DNA from: Mantis religiosa
Taxonomy: Eukaryota > Arthropoda > Insecta > Mantodea > Mantidae
Length of the DNA: 64,000 nt
NCBI GenBank assembly: GCA_030765055.1
Contig: JAUKNK010000059.1
Span: 520,001-584,000 of the forward strand
Reading direction: 5' to 3'
Each line of letters begins with the position of its first letter. Position 1 is the first letter of the stretch. The position numbers and the translations under genes were made by a program. Below the pieces are notes generated by a model that ran no database searches, was not told the DNA's origin, and was given only the letters and a program-made list of their open reading frames with translations. Below are positions 33,141 through 44,981 of this stretch, piece after piece.

Positions 33141-33772
33141 TGGGATTCGGATTTCATTACGGAGGGGATTCGTACGTAGACTGTGTTGCTGGGCCCTTTT
33201 ATCCAATTCCCCACAGTGCGTATACCCCCGGGAGGACGGATGGGGCGAAGGAGTCAGGGTGGCTGATCTAAGGAGCCACGGCAACACAGAGGGCAGCGTC
33301 CCTACAGTTTACTTAGATAGAGACCTCGCCCGACAGGCCAGGATAACGAACGCCCTTCCCTGCAGCGGGACGGGAACGAGCCCAGCAGCCGAGCCCTATT
33401 GGTCCCAGGAAGACGACCCGAGTCCATGGCTGGCGGTCCTGAACAGGTGCCAGTAGAGGAGCTGAGGCCAGCAACCGACCTACCGGAGGAGAAAGTAGTT
33501 TTCCTCAGAGCATATCATGCACCGCCGAGACACCCGCCGACACTTCTGCCCTGAAAGAGACCACCAGATGAGGGATGATATGAAATTATAATGGAGATGA
33601 AATGGAGGGACAGGAAATTCGGGGGATGTAATTTACCTACCCAGCATTCGCTTAGCGACCAGGAAAATCGCCCGAAAAAACCCATGGGTCAGGTAGGTCG
33701 GCCACGGGAATCGAACCCGGGCCTCCGGAATGCGGGCCACAGACGAAATCGCCTGAGCCATCCCGCTAGTTT
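33141..33772 (-). mobile_element. SINE family C, copy 2
   Basis: Full-length partner of 23454-24097. On the minus strand the head reads AGCGGGATGGCTCAGGCGAT, GTGGCCCGCATTCCGGAGGC, then CCCGGGTTCGATTCCCGTGG, with better A and B boxes than copy 1. GCTTAAGATGAT (33129-33140) and GCTTAAGGAGAT (33773-33784) are plausible target duplications. The 141-codon frame on the opposite strand (33031-33456) is not conserved in the other copy and is spurious. Confidence 0.85.
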
Positions 33773-33941
33773 GCTTAAGGAGATGTGGTTACAGAAGATT
33801 TTCACACAACGTTTTCCAAGTGTTCATATGACTACACCTACTCTTGAATAGGTTTCCGTCCAAATCAAACAGAACTCGATCTTCACAGTCTTCTTCATAC
33901 GTCTTTTGGTCTCGTAATATCCGAAGCAAACCTCATCAATG

Positions 33942-34047
<106 letters not shown>

Positions 34048-34348
34048 CTCTTAAGTGCATGGTGTAGCAGATATGCAACATAAGGCTGTATTAAGCTTAA
34101 GAAATATTTTAGTTTGGTTATTTATTATTATATATTAGTGTTTTACTATGAAAATGCAGAATCTATGAACTGCAATGAAATAATACCCCGCCAAAGTCCG
34201 CGCGTGGCATCACACCGATTATTTTGCATGCGCCATCCCCGTCCTTTACCACAGGCACCTTCAACAGCAATTGCTACAAAACGTATATTTCCAATGATTA
34301 TTGGAATTTCATTTTTGGATAGAACTAGTTCTTTTACTTACTAGATAC

Positions 34349-34996
34349 TGTGATTTTGTGGGTCCGTAAAATTAAAGGTCAAGTTTGCAGAAATTCAAAA
34401 TGCTCTATTTCCATAGAAGACACTTTTTGTACACATGTTTGCAGCAAGATGATGTAACATACACCAACGCAGTTTCTCCTGTCTTCTGCACACGAAAAAG
34501 ATGAATTCAGTTTCAAATCACTGCTGCACGCACACGATTATCAAGTACAATTACCGCCCGCCTCGGTAGCGTGGTGGTAGCAAGTGTGCCTCACGTTCGA
34601 GAGGTCCCGAGTTTGAATCTCGGTCAGGGTGAGTTACCTGGATAAGGTTCTTTTCCGGGGTTTTCCCTTATCCCAGAAGATGAATGTTGGATAACTCTAA
34701 ACTCTATGTACCCTGGGCTCATATTAACATCATTTCACCCATTCCATTCATTATCCGATGTGAATTAACGTTGGAGGACAAGAAAGTCCAATTACAGCTG
34801 TCCCTTTGCGTTGACAGCAGTGGTACTTTTGGCTCTCCACTCAATGTTCTAGAAATCACTGGAACGTTCTGTAACAATTAAGAAAGAATATCTTCCAGTC
34901 ATCTATCTGTCTCTTTCGTTCTCTGTTTCGGGAAGTTTATATCTCCGTGTTGCATTATCTGTCTCCTTGGGCGCGCCAGCCGCGCCCGTCGCAACA
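34349..34996 (-). mobile_element. Solo LTR, family R, with nested SINE
   Basis: It starts TGTGATTTTGTGGG and ends GTCGCAACA on the plus strand; the sense strand is minus. The sense strand has GATATAAACTTCCC as a TATA-like element, and the region matching the polyadenylation signal of the sister copies reads AATAGAGCATTTTG, so the AATAAA is mutated. The flanks are ATAC (34345-34348) and ATAT (34997-35000). Removing the SINE at 34555-34785 and its duplication leaves about 407 bp, similar to the 378 bp copy at 10011. Confidence 0.75.
34555..34785 (+). mobile_element. SINE family A, copy f, inserted in the solo LTR
   Basis: Head CGCCCGCCTCGGTAGCGTGG with B box GAGTTTGAATC, and body ending TTAACGTTGGAGGACAAGAA. 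GTACAATTAC (34545-34554) and GTCCAATTAC (34786-34795) flank it, 9 of 10 identical. The SINE is therefore younger than the LTR it interrupts. Confidence 0.92.
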
Positions 34997-35000
34997 ATAT

Positions 35001-36406
35001 CCCACTACAATATTTGGTACACAAAAAAAAAATATATTACCCAATGAATGCTTTCGCAATTAATTACTGATGCAATTTTAAAACTACACATTTCTTACAT
35101 GTTCAAAAGGCGTTCTTCCCAGCTATTTATTATGTGTATCACATCATACTCTATTAATTTAGAAGTCATTATCAGTGGAATTTGGAAGGTAGGCCGAAGC
35201 TAGGAGTTTCAAGTATTTATACTACCTGTTGCAAGTTATATTCTTGTCTCCAGGTGAAGTAATATCTCGCTGATATGAGATACTTTTATTCTAAATTAAG
35301 ATGTTTAGTTAATGAGTTCTAGCGATAACAAAGATTTAACCTTGGTGAGAATAAAACACATTTTTTGGGTTAATTTTAGTCGTCACCAAGAGGTATTCGG
35401 AATATTTTTTCGTGAAAACCGCATATAAAAAGCTACCCTACACGTGAGACCCAGAAACGATTTCCATCCACATTAGGATTTTTGCATAAGCCATAGATAA
35501 AACATTTACACCAGATTAGAAGTCAGTATACCTTTTGGTCCCTACCACATGTATTTCCATTACTAAATTCCACTTTTCCACTCTGTTTACCCAGCAATAC
35601 GCGATTAAGTAAGATAAAATCATTTGTATGTCCATGCTTTCACGTGTTTGTGTGCATATACAGATCGAGAGGGCTGTATACAATTCTAGTACTATCAAAA
35701 ATTCATATGCACAAATAAAATACAATGGGGAGTGATACAATCAATACGACCCTCGTAAATCTGTAAAGCCCCTTTGTGTTTGGCTTCCCTCTCAAACATA
35801 AATTTTATATTGGCTTCATCTACCTACCACAGAAGTGCGAGCGAGTCAAAAACTAGCCACGTAACAAGGCTATTCTCCATTTGTAAAGAAGAAACGCGTA
35901 TAATCGACACCGTTATGGATTAATGGCGTCCCCGGCAAAGGCATTATTTCACGCCGATGCTAGGGCTTTCCAGTCCCGGGCAGAATGCTGAGGCACACAA
36001 AGTTCTGATCAAAGGGAATCATAATGCCACGATCCGTACATCTACAAGCAGAGAGGAAATTCAGAAAGGGGTGAACGTATTCGGCGAATAAAATGTGTAT
36101 GAGCCTTTCTCTATGTGTTGCATTCTTTCTCTTTCGAGAGCTAGTATCGAACCATTGTACTAGAAGTTATGGATGAAAAGGAAACAACTATTTCTCACAA
36201 CATGGTTCATTCATTCCATACCCTTTATAATGGTAATACATACAACAAACTGTTATTGCAGTGAAATCAGACAAAGAATACTGGATCACGTATCAATAGA
36301 AACCTTTATTGAGTATGTTTCTGTTTCTCAACTGTTTCATGACCCCACACATAAAACTTTGAAAGTTGTGCATCATAATTTTCTATTTGTTAAAATATTT
36401 CATGTT
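35001..36406. other. Unassigned AT-rich interval
   Basis: Only short open frames (for example 36173-36409 on the plus strand, 78 codons), none recognised. No repeats seen. Confidence 0.3.
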
Positions 36407-37685
36407 TGAAAGGGTAGAGCCGGACTAAAAAATTGCAATGCCATTTTCGAGATTTGAACCACGGATCTAGTCTCCGTCCAGCTGCTCTAAACCATTGAGC
36501 TACTATGACCAACATGACATTAAGTTCTCCAACTGACTCGTGTTTTCTCGGTAAACCACTTAGAAGTTCTCATAAACCCATGAGAGAACTACCTTAATGA
36601 CGACTTACTGTGCTGTAAGTACTTTAAGACCCGGGCTTTATAGTTCACACCACTATTAGGTACAATTAATAGAAATTAATTGTTCTTTCACACTAGCCGT
36701 GTGTAGGACGCACTATGAAAGGGTAGAGCCAGACTGAAAAATTCAATACCATAGCCGGGATTTGAACTGCAGATGTACTGGTCTCCGTCCAGCCGCTCTA
36801 AACCATTGAGCTACTATGGCCAACGTGCCAACATGACATTAAGTTCTCCAACTGATTCGTGTTTTTTTCCGGTAAACCACGAGGAGTTCTCATAAACACA
36901 TGAGACAACTACCTTAATGACGACTTACTATGCTGTAAGTACGTTAAGGCCCGGGCTTTATAGTTAACCGCTATTAGGTACAATTAATGGCAGTTAATTG
37001 ATCTTTCACACTAGCCGTGTGTAGGACGCACTATGAAAGGGTAGAGCCAGATTGAAAAATTCAATGCCATAGCCGGAATTTGAACTACAGATGTTCTGGT
37101 CTCCGTCCAGTCGCTCTAAACCATTCAGCTACTATGGCCAACATGACATTAAATTCTCCAACTGACTCGAGTTTTTCCCGGTAAACCACTAGGACTTCTC
37201 ATAAACACATGAGACAACTACCTTAATGGTGACTTACTATGCTGTAAGTACTTTAAGGCCCAGGCTTTATAGTTCGGACCACTATTAGGTAAAACTAATG
37301 GAAATGAATTGTTCTTTCACACTAGCCATATGTAGGACGCACTATGAAAGGATAGAGCCAGAATGAAAAATTCAATGCCATAGCCGGGATTTGAACCACG
37401 GATCTTCTGGTCTCCGTCCAGCCACTCTAAACCATTGAGCTACCGTAGCCAACATGTCGGTATGACATTAAACTCTCCAACAGACTGGTGTTTCTTCCCA
37501 GTAAACCACTATAAGCTCTCAAACACATGAGAGAACTACCTTAATGTCGACTTACTATGCTGTAAGTACTATAAGCCCCGTGAATTTACAGTTCAAATCC
37601 CGGTTATGGCATTGAGTTTTTCAGTCTGTCTCTAGCTTTTCATACTTCGTCCTACACACAGCTACTGTGAAATAATTAATTTCTA
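36407..37685 (-). repeat. tRNA-like repeat family T, locus 1: tandem array of four tRNA-like units with inverted head
   Basis: Equivalent points (start of GGGTAGAGCC) fall at 36412, 36721, 37039 and 37350, giving units of 309, 318 and 311 bp. Each unit, read on the minus strand, contains a tRNA-like domain: 36439-36510, 36748-36820, 37065-37138 and 37376-37450. In unit 2 the acceptor GCCATAG is complementary to CTATGGT at the 3' side with one G-T pair, the D stem is GCTC/GAGC with loop AATGGTTTA, and an arm CTGG(ACGGAGA)CCAG sits at the anticodon position. The T stem is imperfect. The B box TTCAAATCC is kept in most units. The high-coordinate end (37591-37680) is an inverted partial unit, as at 25861. 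The low-coordinate end stops just after GGCTCTACCC, the same place as in locus 2. Confidence 0.85.
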
Positions 37686-39004
37686 TAGGGTAAAATTTTT
37701 ATAAATATAAGCGAGTGAGTGTGTGGTGTTTTAGGACCCGTCGACAGCAAGGTCTTTTGGGCCCGAAGTCAAGACTAAAACCTAAAAGCTACACAAATTA
37801 GGCTAAAAAGGTAAAATAAAAATAAAATCACTCAACTATTAAAAGTACATAAAAAACCATCCAAAGACTAATAAGTTAAAATCTCTAAAATTAACAAAAA
37901 TAAAAAGCAAGTCAGACTTGATTATTAAAATCGATTTTGGCAACAAACCGCATTAGGTGACAAACAGCTTTCATCACATCAAAAGATAGTAAGTTTAGTA
38001 GTAGATTGGGCTTAGTGTTTAGCCTTAAACAGGACATGTTTTCATTACACAAAGAATAAATAAGTTTTTTTTTTTAAATATTGGATCAAACATTCCATCA
38101 AAATTTAACTGATAGATTTATTTTATTTTAACGGTGACATCTAAAAGAATTAACAAAATATTACAGCTTCTGCATATATTCCAGAAGCCACAATTTTAAC
38201 ATCACCAAATGGCAACGTGTGAAAAAAAGCTGAAGAAGAAAGTGATAAAAATATATTAGCGATTACGAAAAAAAAATTCTATGCTAGTGCTGCTCGAAAT
38301 GAATCTTCCAGTTTACAAACATATCAAACTGCGTTTTATTGGAAGATTTTGATTCCTTACTTCCACACCATCTTCCCTTTTAAGGCAGAAGAACTTTCTG
38401 CAAGAACCAACCTATTCAACTCAGTCGGTTTTATCAACTGCCACTTCTCCCCCGTATTTCGTCTCATTCTATTCTCAGTCGATCGACGGCATTGACTGAC
38501 GTGTATTTTTAGGACTTGCAGACTCTCTTTTGTGTATTTGTGCACGTATTTTGTCAATGAAAGTTTAAATATGGGTGACTTCTATCACCTTTCGCAGTGT
38601 TAAAACAAATTCTGTACGCGATTCTGTTGCTCTCTTTTACCTGACCTATCACAGTGTCGGAATTATTACGTCACTGATTATTTTATAAAGAAATTGTGGA
38701 GGATATACAACTACTTAAAATTAGTCGTCTTCATGTGTTAAATTCCATGCATAGTAATAGGTACTTGCTGCAGTTTTGTCATGGGATAAGGTACTGTTAA
38801 CCAGGTAATTCAAGTGTGCAGGGAAAAATGCAATTGATTGTAACTCGTTGTAGCTAAGGCAGTTAGGCATTCCGTTGAACTAAGCTAATAACAAATGTGT
38901 TTGTTGAAGGCTCAGGTAGTTCAGAAATGTGAGAGTAACAAGCACGTACATAAGTCAGTTGGCAATATTTAAATAGGTAAAAATTCTGAGAATTTAGCTA
39001 GTTA
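37686..39004. other. Unassigned AT-rich interval
   Basis: No gene or repeat recognised; 37770-37910 is A-rich and G-poor, reminiscent of 27460-28435 but much shorter. Confidence 0.3.
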
Positions 39005-39251
39005 CATTTTATTTTCTTTTATTTTAACTTGTGTCCTCCAACGTTGTCATATTGAACGATTAATGAAATGGGCGAAATGATTATCCAATGAGCCCAGGGA
39101 CCATGGAACTTAGAGTCACTCGACATTCGTCTTTCAGGAATAGGGAAAACACCGGAAAAAACTTATCCACGTAATTCAACCTGATCGAGATTAGAATTCG
39201 GCAATACTTGAACGTGAAGCACACACGCTACAATCTACGCTACCGAGGCGG
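39005..39251 (-). mobile_element. SINE family A, copy g, with target-site duplication
   Basis: Minus-strand copy with a complete head at the high-coordinate end (CCCGCCTCGGTAGCGTAGAT on the minus strand) and the body end GTGTCCTCCAACGTT near 39030. GCTAGTTA occurs at 38997-39004 and 39252-39259. Confidence 0.9.
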
Positions 39252-39259
39252 GCTAGTTA

Positions 39260-41110
39260 GTTACAGAGTAAAAACTCTGTCTCAGAGACGAATATGAACG
39301 TAAGATTTGACAACGTGTGAGTAATTACTTTGGTGGGCTGATAATTTGGCGGGATTTAAGTTAATAAAAGGGCGTGTTTCTAATATTATTGACATTTCTG
39401 TCATGTTTTACAGTTAACAATTATCGCAGTGCGTAACACCTAAAGACCGCGCACGGGTTGTACATTTTGTGCGGTCGCCTCAGGCAAACGTTCCTCTTAA
39501 CACTAAAACAACTTATGACATCTTGCGTTGCTCATGATTACCTAAACAGTTATTTAAATCGTATACATATCCATATATGAGGAATCACAAACAATACTTC
39601 AGTAACTACACTTTCTCGTGTTAAAATTCAGAAGTAAATTTTATTATTATGTGTTTCAAATGGGAAGGTGTTTGTCCTTGAGAGCTACGAGGCGAGCAAC
39701 CAATCGGACTCCTGCGGTGTTGCATTCCCCCTATGTGGTGTGTGACGAGCGCCAAACTTATCAATCTCTAATAAATACTATTCGCTCTAAGACTAAAATT
39801 CATATTTTGCAAAAACTGATCCATGAGGAAAGAGAGAGAGTAATGTATTTAACATAGCCGTAAAATCCTACATTATTAGCTCAAATAGTGTTCCTAATAC
39901 AAATAAAGAAATTAGATACCATTATATTATAACAATGCATTGCGACGTAAGCACTGTAACGAATATTATTATTGGTTGGCATGTAGGCGAGAACGTATAT
40001 TTGAAATTTCTCAGAACTGAAACATAAACATTTGACATGACGTAGTGAAGGAAATATGTACCTTGAATAAGCCAAGGTCTTTGTTAAATTCGATGAAAGG
40101 AGACAATACACATTCTGCAGGCCTAGCAGAACGTGTCTGCTCACATTATATCTTTGTTTATGAATGGTTCGTAGTCTCTATTTGCTTTAGGGAGTTCAAA
40201 GCAGCATTATTCAGCTAATCTTCCATGAAAATGTGTATCAGCTGGATCATTGGGACACGATCCACCTTCCTCCTTACTACTGCTAGAACAATTCAATTGA
40301 GTTAATGAGGGCTCAAATTATGTTGGAAACAGAAATAATGTTTTTAAACTGGCGCTGAATAACTTATTTACGAAGAAATTGAGACAAGACTGGGAAAACT
40401 GCTTGAGACATCAGATAAACTACAAGAAGACGACTTCCGGAAAGAAATAGCACGTAACGAGATTTTGGAACCTATCATCATAAGTTTGCACTGCTCAGAC
40501 GATGAAGACAATGACAATGACGAATAACGTAAGTAACATTTACAGCTATACGGATGCACCAATGCTATTTTCGTTGGACCAGAAAGATAAGTAATTAATA
40601 ACCCATAATTAATTTTACACTAAATATTTAAACTATTTGCGTAATACACGAATGTCCAAGTTGCTATTGTGATTTCAACAACTGCATTATTATAAAGCTT
40701 TGGAGAATTCAGTTTGCGTTCCCTTACGTTTAGCGCCACGAACACTTGCAAGTGTGTGCGAGAGATAGGGAGATCTAAAAATAGTGGGCATTACGAGATG
40801 ACAACGCTGAATGCGCTAACGCATCGGATTCGCTAGGGAGAGAACTGTTCCCATTTGAAACACACTATAATTGTATATTTTAATAGATTTGCAACTCGAT
40901 TCAAGTAGCTCAGTTATTAGAAAACATTACATATTAGAAACTTAATTGGTTCTGTCTGTTCACACACCTAGTTATGCCTTCTCTGAGAAAAAGATTCCAC
41001 GGTATATCTTCCACTGGAGCAGTTGATTTGTCAAAGGGGAAGATATTATAGACGGCATTGGTTTCCAGGATGTCCGCATCTGTGGTGTGGAAATAGCTTT
41101 TCTTCATTAG
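39260..41110. other. Unassigned interval with one small exon-like frame
   Basis: Mostly featureless. A 55-codon frame at 40363-40527 is described separately. The GC-richer patch near 40730-40850 has no recognised content. Confidence 0.3.
40363..40527 (+). CDS. Small open frame with acidic C-terminus, possible exon
   Basis: Between stops at 40360-40362 and 40525-40527 the plus strand encodes 54 residues, including YEEIETRLGKLLETSDKLQE and ending SLHCSDDEDNDNDE. The charge pattern (amphipathic helix, then an acidic tail) looks protein-like, and a long antisense frame overlaps it. There is no ATG, and no AG acceptor was found directly upstream. It could be a 3' exon, a transposon relic or chance. 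I do not recognise a family. Confidence 0.2.
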   Translation, partial: LIYEEIETRLGKLLETSDKLQEDDFRKEIARNEILEPIIISLHCSDDEDNDNDE

Positions 41111-41305
41111 ATTCAAGAGGACCCGAGTTGGAAACTCGGTCAGGGTGGGTTATTGAATGAAGTTTCTTGCGGGGTTCTCCCTTACCCCCAAAAAATGAAT
41201 GTAGGTGAACTCAGAGCTCTATGGACCATGGATTCATTTGAATATCATTTCACCCATTTTATTCATAGTCTGATATGGCCTACGGAGGATAACGATAAAT
41301 AAAAA
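41111..41305 (+). mobile_element. SINE family A, copy h, 5' part of the head missing
   Basis: Starts within the head at ATTCAAGAGGACCCGAG, keeps the B box region (GAGTTGGAAACTCGG, diverged) and the body (TTCTCCCTTACCCCC, CTCTATGGACCATGG), and ends in an A-rich stretch. The A box is absent, so this copy could not be transcribed from its own promoter. Confidence 0.8.
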
Positions 41306-41794
41306 AATTATAAAATACAGCTATCCAGGATGTGGAATTCACATGGCACATTTCGAAAGTATTATTTACACACAAGTTTTGGCGCTTGATCTTTGAGGGA
41401 ATCTAGGAACAAGTATTATAACATCTTAGGATGCTGCATCGCTAAATCTGATTCCGAGTGAACTCATTTGACTTGATTATAGAAAATCTAGAGGGGGCTC
41501 GACCAATGACATTTGCTGTGTCTAAGCTCCGACGTGCAGCTAGGTGAGGTGAAAGGTTACTAAGGGAGACTGTACTAAGGATAAATGTCAGCAGGTACCA
41601 GGGTCCTTAAGAACTACAAATTTAAAATACCCGTGGTGGCTAGTGCAAGAATCTCTCCTCTCCCTGTAGGTTTGCACCCCCCGCTGGATAGGTTGTATCC
41701 TGGAGACCTCCGATCTGGAGGACGGGATTTTCATGAATGCCGTAATGCCTACCAATATTTGAAACCCATAAATAGCTTACCATGATGAAGTGAA

Positions 41795-41972
41795 ATGAAG
41801 TGAGAATGGTGTGAAATGCAAGGACAGAGCATTCGGGCATTTTTGCCTCACAGCATTTGCCTAGTGATACAGCGAAGCCCCTATAAAAGGACCTGCTATA
41901 GGAAGGTCAACCACGGCAGAGGAACCTACGATCCCCCGAATGGAATCCATAGTCACTTCCGCCTGAGCCAGT
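41795..41972 (-). mobile_element. SINE family C, copy 3, diverged and 3'-truncated
   Basis: The plus strand has words of family C in the right order: GAAATGCAAGGACAGAGCATTC, split by substitutions from GACAGGAAATTCGGGGG of copy 2, then CAGCATTTGCCTAGTGATAC and GCCTGAGCCAGTGAAAG at the head end. Only the head and about 130 bp of body remain. Confidence 0.55.
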
Positions 41973-44204
41973 GAAAGCATTAACATTAACAATGAAATAT
42001 TGGCCACAAATTGTTCTTTTGGTGTTCAAGTTTCGCAATTAAGCGGCGTTAGTTATGCCACGTTACAGAGAGCGTCCATCGCGCGGTTTTTCACTGCCTC
42101 TTCTATGGCTGTGAATGCTTATTCCAGATGACATAATTCCCTTTGCCTGCTTAGCTTTCGTATCATTGTTCATGCACAATAGAGCGCACACTACCACCGC
42201 AGCCCAAAGTGCTGATCATGGCATGTGCCAAATATTGAACAAACCTCAACAGTCCCCTCGCCCCGTACCACTGCCACGCTCAAACGCAACCACCTTGGTC
42301 ACCCAGAGTTCGCTTTCGACCGCCCAGCTGATGGTAGGTAAAACTATTAGCACAATACATGGATATTCTAAAGAGGAAAAATATTACTATGTGGTCTAAT
42401 TCTAACAGGGGGAAACAGGCAACGGAGCATTAACCTCTGATCATTTATAAAGCCGCCATTGTAGTTTCATTGCACTTTTTTGTATTGCCTTCCGCTCGGT
42501 TTTGTTTGCCTTTTTGTGCATCGAAACACAAATCACCGGGAATTCAACCTGATATTTGTAACGGCTGTGGGTTTTCCAAAGGGCGCTACACAGTCGGGGC
42601 AGATTCAGAGTTTCAAATATAGCATAAAAAATGCGAGGAAACCACACCTGTACTCACTCCAATGTACATTAGCTATAAGCACAAAAACATTAGTTAGGGA
42701 TCTACAGGAAACTGCTTCTACTGCTTTTCCCTGGTGTTATTCTTTCTGTTATTATTTATACTCACAGCTAATACATTAAGTCACCAGCTACTATATAAAT
42801 TGTATCTCTAACTGGAAATACATCGATATGGAAATTCGTAAAATTTTATGAGTTGCTAGAAATGAATGCTCACAGTGCTCTATAAACGTGAGTATGTTAG
42901 ACCTTGAATGAGAAAGAAAAACAACCACAAACGGCTTATTATGTAACACAAAAATGCGTATATAAAAGATGTTGTTAGGGACACTCAAAATTGGGTCCCT
43001 AAAAATGTATTTAGATGAATAAATTTGTTAAAGAAATAAGTCTAAATTCTGAAAAATAGCTGCAAAAATACATACAGGATGTTAATGAACTACACGGAAA
43101 TAATTTAAGGATTGTAGACGTCACTAATAAAAGGAAGTTGAGATAGAAAATGCATGCTCTGAGGCTAAACATAACGCAAATAACTGTGTTAGACCTAACT
43201 GGTATCAAATTCTGACAATTTATTTAAACAGGTTGTATGAAATTATTGCATTTTAATGTCTTTAAAACTGTTTCCCGAGTATAGAAATATCAATTCTTAG
43301 TTATTGCGGCTCTCAAGATTTAATGCCTCAAAGGTCTACCAAATGACGAACTAATCACCTGCCAGTGCGACACTGAACAGCGATTAACTCCTCCTTGCAT
43401 CATGTAGCCTACTCTAGTACTATTTCTGTTACTGTTCTGGTAGCCAAATCCATAACGCCAAATTCTGGTATTCCAAAGGTCAGTGGCTCGGTTCCCGTCA
43501 TACAGTTATCTTTTCATCGTGTTTTAATACGTAAATACTAATAGGAAGAAATGGCGTGATTAACTAAGAAAGTGAATGTGACTGACCAGTGCAGTAATAC
43601 TACTGCAATTTCTCTGGAGCAACCTCAAGTATGAAACACCTTTTACCTCAGAAGAGGGCCTAACTAGCAGCATGTGAAGTTATTAGATACAAAGAAGGAA
43701 TTTTGAACAGAGTACGAGAGTCATTCTTTCACCGCTGACAACTTTGTATTGAAAACGCAGTTCGCCAATTCGAGCACTTTTTATAAACCTGGCGTAAATA
43801 GTTGCATTTAATTTTTATTTTATGTAAGTTCATTAACTCTTTAAACCACCTCCCATTGAGACGTTCTGTATGTGAAGGTATTAAGCAGGATTCTACCTTT
43901 ATTTGAAAAAATTGTGATTAACTTCTCTGACAAGGTGTAATTGCATCATCAATTGCATACATTTATACAAAAATTAAAAGATTAGAACAAATATTGAATA
44001 AACATCCAAACAAACGGAACAAAAATAAAATGGACAAAAATTAAGGAAACCCGAACTCCTTGACTTCTGGCTCGAAAGCTAAATGTCATAACCATTACAT
44101 CAGAAACAGTGCTACGATATCTCTCTTAATTTTCGTATGTTGTGCACTCAAGTGTTATCCGTGGAATACTGGTTCAAAGCGATAATATTTGACGTCAATT
44201 ACAC
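41973..44204. other. Unassigned interval
   Basis: Open frames up to 99 codons (42480-42779 plus) have no recognised motif; 42060-42330 is GC-richer. No repeat copies seen. Confidence 0.3.
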
Positions 44205-44213
44205 CATTGTCTT

Positions 44214-44972
<759 letters not shown>

Positions 44973-44981
44973 CATTGTCTT

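Noticed and set aside
33031..33456. 141-codon plus-strand frame as a gene
   Set aside because: It starts inside a family A SINE and runs through a family C SINE in antisense; the frame is not kept in the other family C copy.
36439..37450. Functional tRNA genes in the family T units
   Set aside because: The T stem has mismatches, the base before the anticodon is not U, and the acceptor stem varies between units. They are tRNA-like but not convincing as working tRNAs.
36407..37685. CRISPR-like array
   Set aside because: The units are about 310 bp, diverged, without short identical repeats or unique spacers, and the DNA is clearly eukaryotic.
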